Source of the DNA: Lolium rigidum | Lineage: Eukaryota > Streptophyta > Magnoliopsida > Poales > Poaceae | Direction: 5' to 3' | DNA length: 64,000 nt | Assembly: GCF_022539505.1 (NCBI RefSeq) | Contig: NC_061508.1 | Span: 29,568,256 to 29,632,255 of the forward strand | Shown: positions 58,089 to 64,000 of the stretch, piece by piece | How positions within the stretch are numbered: the stretch's first letter is position 1 | Layout of the letters: every line of letters begins with the position of its first letter | Translations under genes and position numbers: made by a program | Notes under the pieces: generated by a model | Databases searched by the model: none | The model's input: only the letters and a program-made list of their open reading frames with translations | Told to the model about the DNA's origin: nothing

Positions 58089-59623
58089 TGATAACCCACA
58101 AGTATAGGGGATCGCGGCAGTCTTCGAGGGAAGTAAAACCCAAATTTATTGATTCGACACAAGGGGAGGTAAAGAATACTTATAAGCCTTAACAACTGAG
58201 TTGTCAATTCAGCTGCACCTGGAAAAGCACTAGTAACGGGGGTGATGTGAAAGCAGCGGTAATATGAGAGCAATAGTAACGAGTAACACGGCAGCGAGTA
58301 GCAATAACACGAGAGGAGATGGCACCAGAAAATAGTTGATACTACTTCCAATGACATATAGAACGAGTATATGATGATGAGATATGGACCGGGGTTCCCA
58401 GCGATCTACACTAGTGGTAACTCTCCAATAAGTGACAAGTGTTGGGTGAACAAATTACAGTTGGGCAATTGATAGGATTCAAAGCATTAAGATAGAACAT
58501 CAAGATTATTAATTATGTAGGCATGTTTTCCATATATAGTCATACGTGCTCGCAATGAGAAACTTGTACAACATCTTTTGTCCTACCAGCCGGTGGCAGC
58601 CGGGCCTCTAGGGAATCTACTGGATATTAAGGTACTCCTTTTAATAGAGCACCGGAGCAAAGCATTAACACTTGGTGAAAACATGTGATCCTCATACCTA
58701 CGCCTTTCCCTCCAGTTGTCCCAATTTCTGTCACTTTGGGGCCTTTGGTTCCGGACATAGACATGTGCATACAACTTGTAGATACAATCTAAGCAATAAT
58801 TATAGAGCTTAAATCTAAGATCATGCCACTCGGGCCCTAGTGACAAGCATTAAGCATAACAAGATTGCAGCAACAATAACTTCACAAACTTTATAGATAG
58901 ACTAATCATAATGTATCATCCATCGGATCCCAACAAACACAACACCGATTACATCAGATGGATCTCAATCATGTAAGGAGCTCATGAGATCATTGTATTG
59001 AAGTACATGGGAGAGAGAGTACCAACTAGCTACTGCTAGAACCCGTAGTCCATGGGGGAACTACTCACGGAGCATGATGGAGGCGGTGGCGTTGATGGAG
59101 ATGGCGTCCGGGGGCACTTCCCCATCCCGGCAGGGTGCCGGAACCGAGACTTCTATCCCCCGAATTGGAGTTTCGCGATGGCGGCGGCGCCCCTGGAGTC
59201 TTTCTGGAGTTTCATCAATTGGTACCGCGTTTTTAGGTCGAAAGGGCTTATATAGGCGAAGAGACGGAGTCGGAGGGTGCCTGGCCCCCCCTCACAGTAG
59301 GCCGGCGCGGCCAGGCCTGGGGCCGCGCCGCCTTGTTGTGTGGTGGCCCCCTGGCCCCTTTCCGACTCTCCTTCGGTGTTCTGGATGCTTCCGGGAAAAA
59401 TAAGATGTTTGGCGTTGATTTCGTCCAATTCGAGAATATTGCCCGAACAGCCTTTCCGGAACCAAAAACAGCGAGAAAACGAGAACTGGCACTGTGGCAT
59501 CTTGTTAATAGGTTAGTTCCGAAAAACGCATAAAAACATTATAAAGTGCAAGCAAAACATGTAAGTATTGTCATAAAACAAGCATGGAACATCAGAAATG
59601 ATGGATACGTTGGAGACGTATCA
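58089..59623 (-). repeat. LTR B: 3' LTR of the inner Athila-type element
   Basis: 1535 bp, the same ends as LTR A. The stretch 58270-58325 differs from LTR C (63880-63925) almost only at CAG positions (CAG in one copy, CGAG or CGG in the other). Confidence 0.88.
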
Positions 59624-59639
59624 GCATCCCCAAGCTTAG
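59624..59639 (-). other. Polypurine tract of the inner Athila-type element
   Basis: The minus strand reads CTAAGCTTGGGGATGC immediately before the LTR. Related copies occur inside the element at about 61384 (with one change) and 61440. Confidence 0.75.
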
Positions 59640-62073
59640 TTCCTACTCGTCCTCGAGTAGGTAAACGATAAAAAGAATAATTTCTGTAGTGACATGCTAC
59701 TTACATAACCTTGATCATACTATTACAAAGCATATGAGATGAATGAAGTGACTCAAGGCAATGATCTATAGTTGCTAACAAATAGATAACATATAGCAAA
59801 ACTTTTCATGAAGAGTACTTTCAAGACAAGCATCAAAAGTCTTGCACAAGAGTTAACTCATAAAGCAATAAGTTCAAAGTAAAGGCATCGAAGCAACACA
59901 AAGGAAGATATGAGTTTCAGCAGTTGCTTTCAACTTTCAACATGCATATCTCATGGATAATTGTCAACATAAAGTAATATGATGAATGCAAATAATCAAG
60001 TATGTAAGAATCAATGCACAGTTGACACAAGTGTTTGTTTCTAAGGTGGAAGGAAGTAGGTAAACTGACTCAACATAAAGTAAAAGAAAGGCCCTTCGCG
60101 AGAGGAAGCGAGGATTAAATCATGTGCTAGAGCTTTTCAAGTTTTGAAATCATATAGAGAGCATAAAAGTAAAGTTTTGAGAGGTGTTTGTTGTTGTCAA
60201 CGAATGGTAATGGGTACTCCAACTACCTCGCCAACCAGACTTTCAAGAGCGGCTCCCATGAAGGACGTTATCTCTACCAGCAAGGTAGATCACCCCTCTT
60301 CTCTTTTGTTTACACATGTACTTTAGTTTTATTAATGGTTGACACTCCCCCCAACCTTTTGCTTTCACAAGCCATGGCTAACCGAATCCTCGGGTGCCTT
60401 CCAATCATTCACATACCATGAAGGAGTGTCTATTTGCAAAATTAAGTTGCTTACTGATGAATCAGAGCAAAACATGTGAAGAGAATTATTAATGAAAGTT
60501 AATTAATTGGGGCTGGGAACCCCGTTGCCGGCTCTTTTTGCAAAATTATTGGATAAGCGGATGAAGCCACTAGTCCATTGGTGAAAGCTGCCCAACAAGA
60601 TTGAAAGATAAAACACCACATACTTCCTCATGAGCTATAAAACATTGACACAAATTAAGAAGCATTTTGAATTGTTTAAAGGTAGCACATGAAGTATTTA
60701 CTTGAAATGGCAGGAAATACCACATAGTAGGTAGGTATGGTGGACACACATGGCATAGGTTTTGGCTCAAGGTTTTGGATGCACGAGAAGCATTCCCTCT
60801 CAGTACAAGGCTTTGGGCTAGCAAGGTTGTATGAAGCAAACACAAGTATGAACCGGTACAGCAAAACTTACATAAGAACATATTGCAAGCATTATAATAC
60901 TCTAGACTGTCTTCCTTGTTGCTCAAACACTTTTACCAGAAAATATCTAGACCTTAAGAGAGACCAATCATGCAAACCAATTTCAACAAGCTCTACAGTA
61001 GTTCTCCACTAATAGGTTTAAACTACATGATGCAAGAACTTAATCATGATCTACTTGAGAGCTCAAAACAATTGCCAAGTGTCAAATTATCCAAGACAAT
61101 ATGAGACATTTTCTGTTTCCAACCAAATAACAATAAGTGATGTAGCTTCCAACTTTTATCATTGAACATTAAAAGTAAAACGAAGAACAAGTGTTCATAT
61201 GAAAAAGCGGACCGTGTCTCTCTCCCAAACAATGATTGCTATGATCCAAATTTATTCAAACAAAAACAAAAATAAAAGCACACAGACGCTCCAAGTAAAG
61301 CACATAAGATGTGACCGAATAAAAATATAGTTTCAATAGAAGAAACCTGATAAGTTGTTGATGAAGAAGGGGATGCATTGGGCATCCCCAAGGTTAGACG
61401 CTTGAGTCTTCTTGAAATATGCAGGGATGAACCACGGGGGCATCCCCAAGCTTAGACTTTTCACTCTTCTTGATCATATATCATCCTCCTCTCTTGACCC
61501 TTGAAAACTTCCTTCACACCAAACTTCTCATAAACTTCATTAGAGGGGTTAGTACTCAAAAAAACTTGAATCCACTTTTAGTCATGTAGTGACACATTGT
61601 AAGAACTCAATAAAACATTAGCTACAGCTCTCCACGTCTAGAAAGCCTCACTTAAAGTCCACAAGAGACAATGCAAAAAACAGAGACAGAATCTGCCAAA
61701 ACAGAACAGCCAGTAAATACGAATTTTAAAGAGGTACTTCCGTTGCTCAAATCAGAAAACTCAAAACTAACGAAAGTTGCGTACATATCTGAGGAACACG
61801 CACGTAAATTGGCAGATTTTTCTGAGTTACCTACAGAGAATACTACCCAGATTCGTGACAGATAGAAATCTGTTTCTGCGCAGAAATCCAAATCTAGTAT
61901 CAACCTTCGATTAGAGACTTTACTTGGCACAACAATGCAATAAAATAAAGATAAGGAGAGGTTGCTACAGTAGTAACAACTTCCAAAACACAACAAAATA
62001 GTAGCAAAATAAACACATGGGTTATCTCCCAAGAAGTGCTTTCTTTATAGCCATTAAGATGGGCTCAGCAGTT
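59640..62073. other. Non-coding internal region of the inner Athila-type element
   Basis: 2.4 kb between the tract and the ORF. Short frames occur on both strands (for example 60570-60926 and 61652-62032, minus), but none has recognisable motifs or a matching copy. Two extra polypurine-tract-like motifs are near 61384 and 61440. Nothing else is identified. Confidence 0.5.
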
Positions 62074-63441
62074 TTAATGATGCACTCGCAAGAAATAAGA
62101 GTTGAAGCAAAAGAGGGCATCAAAAAGCAAATTCAAAACACATTTAAGTCTAACCCACTTCCTATGCATAGGAATCTTGTACACAAATAAATTCATGAAG
62201 AATAAGGTGACAAGCATAGAAAGATAAAACAAGAGTAGCTTCAAAATTTTCAGCATGTAGAGAGGTGTTTTAGTACCATGTAAATTTCTACAACCATATT
62301 TTCCTCTCTCATAATAATTTTCAGTAGATTCATGAACAAACTCAACAATATAACCATCACATAAAGAATGTTTTTCATGATCCATAAACACATAATTTTT
62401 ATCAAGCTCAAAAACAGTGGGATTAAAATTTTCAAACTCACTTTTAACAATAATATAACAAGATGATTGATCAATCTCAAGAGATATGGGACTCATAGAT
62501 AAAGTCAAGAACTCTCCAATCCCATTTTCATTAGTAGTACAATTAATAGTATCAAGTAATATAGGACCATCATCTAGAGCTTTATCATAAACATTTGCCA
62601 AGCAAAATTCTTTAGTACCATGTATTTCGACATCAGGCACAAACAAAGCATTATCATAAGATTTATCAAAGTAGCATGGATTATCATAGATAACAGTAGC
62701 ATAATTATTCTCACAAGTTTTACTCATAGGTGGTATTTCAAGAGAATCCACAGGAACATAACATTCAACCTCTTTTGGTAAGCATGGAGGACAATCAAAT
62801 AGTGTAAGAGATAAAGAGTTACTCTCATTAGAAGGTTGGCATGGGTAGCTAATCCATTCTTCCTCCTTTTGTTCATCACTCGCCTCTTCTTTTTCATCCA
62901 ATGAGCTTTCAGGTTCATCAATTTCCTCCTCTTTTTCATCCAATGAGCTTTCAGGTTCATCAATTTCTTCTTCCACAGGTTTCTGCAAATTGTGAGTGCA
63001 TTCTTGTGCATTAATGAGTCTCTCTTTATAGTCAATGATATAAGGATTATCACTATAACTTTCATTGCAAAAATTAAGGATAGAAGAGACATAATCTTTA
63101 AGGTCCTTACAAACAACACAAGTTTCATAATTCTTAACCATGAAGGATTCGATCTCAGAGGCTCCCATAAATATGACAAATTGTTCTACCTCTTCGAACC
63201 CAAGATGAATATAGTTATTCCAATTATAGTTCTTAATTAAAAATTCTTCACTAAAGCCACATTGAAATTTCAGATGTTTAGTATCCTCTTTAGAGCAACA
63301 ATTTATATCATGGCGTTTAAGCAAAATTTTAGCAATTGTATTCAATTTTTCTATCATAGCACTCATTACTTTACCTGTTCTTGATTCTCTATAATTATTA
63401 TAATATTCTATAAGCTCCAAGTAGGTTATAGGTTCTCCCAT
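62074..63441 (-). CDS. Single ORF of the non-autonomous Athila-type element, 455 residues
   Basis: Intact frame from ATG 63441 (MGEPITYLELIEYYNNYRES) to the stop at 62074. The N-terminal third is globular (HDINCCSKEDTKHLKFQCGF, then YIHLGFEEVEQFVIFMGASE). The middle is acidic with a 14-residue tandem repeat EEEIDEPESSLDEK (two copies, 42-bp repeat at 62889-62972). Cys/Pro-rich stretches follow, and two hydrophobic segments near the end (about residues 395-423 and 434-450) look membrane-spanning. No gag or pol motif is present. Related ORFs recur in Triticeae Athila-like elements, as far as I recall. The position, first ORF after the primer site, is that of gag, but it is not recognisably gag. 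The function is unknown. That it is unbroken suggests selection or youth. Confidence 0.75.
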   Translation of the reverse strand: MGEPITYLELIEYYNNYRESRTGKVMSAMIEKLNTIAKILLKRHDINCCSKEDTKHLKFQCGFSEEFLIKNYNWNNYIHLGFEEVEQFVIFMGASEIESFMVKNYETCVVCKDLKDYVSSILNFCNESYSDNPYIIDYKERLINAQECTHNLQKPVEEEIDEPESSLDEKEEEIDEPESSLDEKEEASDEQKEEEWISYPCQPSNESNSLSLTLFDCPPCLPKEVECYVPVDSLEIPPMSKTCENNYATVIYDNPCYFDKSYDNALFVPDVEIHGTKEFCLANVYDKALDDGPILLDTINCTTNENGIGEFLTLSMSPISLEIDQSSCYIIVKSEFENFNPTVFELDKNYVFMDHEKHSLCDGYIVEFVHESTENYYERGKYGCRNLHGTKTPLYMLKILKLLLFYLSMLVTLFFMNLFVYKIPMHRKWVRLKCVLNLLFDALFCFNSYFLRVHH

Positions 63442-63664
63442 AATAGCAGTTTTTAATTTTTCAATTTTTCAATTTTTTATGGATTTTCAGGTATATGAGG
63501 AAAATAAAACAAAACAAAAATAAGCTAGACAAAAATAAACTAAGCAAAATAGTACTAGGCAGAAATAAACTAAGCACAAGTAAACTAAGCAAAATAAAAT
63601 AAAACAAAAACAGAGAGAGAGGTAGAGTGTACTCCCCAGGTGAACTTATGAGTAGAGCTATGCC

Positions 63665-63682
63665 TCCCCGGCAACGGCGCCA
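63665..63682 (-). other. Primer binding site, tRNA-Asp type
   Basis: The minus strand reads TGGCGCCGTTGCCGGGGA, the standard Athila primer site complementary to tRNA-Asp. It lies 11 bases inside the 5' LTR end (63694). Confidence 0.9.
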
Positions 63683-63693
63683 GAAAACTGTCT

Positions 63694-64000
63694 TGATAAC
63701 CCACAAGTATAGGGGATCGTGGCAGTCTTCGAGGGAAGTAAAACCCAAATTTATTGATTCGACACAAGGGGAGGTAAAGAATACTTATAAGCCTTAACAA
63801 CTGAGTTGTCAATTCAGCTGCACCTGGAAAAGCACTAGTAACAGGGGTGATGTGAAAGTAGCAGTAATATGAGAGCAATAGTAACAGTAACACAGCAGCG
63901 GTAGCAATAACACAGAGGCGATGGCACCAGAAAATAGTTGATACTACTTCCAATGACATATAGAACGAGTATATGATGATGAGAGATGGACCGGGGTTCC
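63694..64000 (-). repeat. LTR C: 5' LTR of the inner Athila-type element (partial)
   Basis: First 307 bp (minus-strand end) match LTR A and LTR B. With their length of 1535 bp, this LTR should end near 65228, outside the window. Confidence 0.88.

Larger units (their letters stand above)
58089..64000 (-). mobile_element. Inner non-autonomous Athila-type Gypsy element (continues beyond window)
   Basis: Minus orientation: LTR B (58089-59623) is the 3' LTR, the internal region is 59624-63693, the primer site is 63665-63682, and LTR C (from 63694, cut by the window end) is the 5' LTR. The tRNA-Asp type primer site and the AAGCTTGGGGATGC tract are hallmarks of the Athila clade (Sabrina/WHAM/Fatima kind in Triticeae; the family name is not certain). 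It has one ORF, but no gag, RT or integrase, so it is non-autonomous. Confidence 0.85.

Noticed and set aside
61652..62032. 126-codon minus ORF in the Athila-type element
   Set aside because: Hydrophobic and Cys-rich by composition, no motif, directly downstream of the real ORF. Probably a chance open frame.
63665..63682. tRNA-like sequence
   Set aside because: Only the 18-base primer binding site complementary to a tRNA 3' end. No cloverleaf and no gene.
1..64000. CRISPR arrays, bacterial operons or ribosome binding sites
   Set aside because: No regularly spaced repeats of that kind. Spliced genes and plant retrotransposons show this is a plant nuclear sequence.

Overview
The window is nuclear DNA of a pooid grass (Triticeae or a close oat/ryegrass-type relative). 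Two intron-bearing plant genes sit in a sea of nested LTR retrotransposons, Harbinger-type elements and MITEs. The evidence is grass-type elements with tRNA-Met and tRNA-Asp primer sites, GC-rich first exons, and GT/AG introns. No rRNA gene, tRNA gene, CRISPR array or organellar gene is visible.

Layout. 1-2005: the last exon of an unrecognised gene, a degraded flank, and a diverged second copy of that gene end. 2006-16400: a complete 14.4-kb Gypsy element (chromovirus type, 4.27-kb LTRs, 5-bp target duplication) with an extra ORF ahead of gag. 16966-24889: a non-autonomous Gypsy element with gag, protease and an antisense ORF but no RT or integrase. 25739-28961: exonuclease V gene (EXO5-like, 7 exons, + strand). 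29452-31121 and 31303-33199: two adjacent PIF/Harbinger-type elements, each with a minus-strand ORF. 34291-36856: a nodulin-like/NFD4-type MFS transporter gene (3 exons, - strand). 36757-about 51900: five successive, increasingly diverged copies of the 5' part and upstream region of that gene; the first two carry a B3-domain exon fragment. 52056-56149: the 3' part of a minus-strand Copia-like (probably SIRE-type) element with an extra ORF and LTR. 56150-64000: two Athila-type non-autonomous elements (minus strand), apparently one inserted in the other; the window ends inside an LTR.

The two host genes are intact in every reading frame checked. Most frameshifts examined in the transposons fall at a position where a CTG or CAG is expected. 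Paired repeat copies differ by the same few replacements (CG, CTCG, CTTG, CGA, CGAG). This looks like one systematic process tied to CHG-methylated DNA, either base-calling error or an unusual mutation mode. It is the most important thing to check before any ORF here is called dead.

Other points of note: a series of strong hairpins, most with 3-nt loops, in the leader of the second Gypsy element; the tandem amplification of the transporter gene's 5' region with B3 capture; and a predicted target-site signature just beyond the right window edge for the nested Athila pair.
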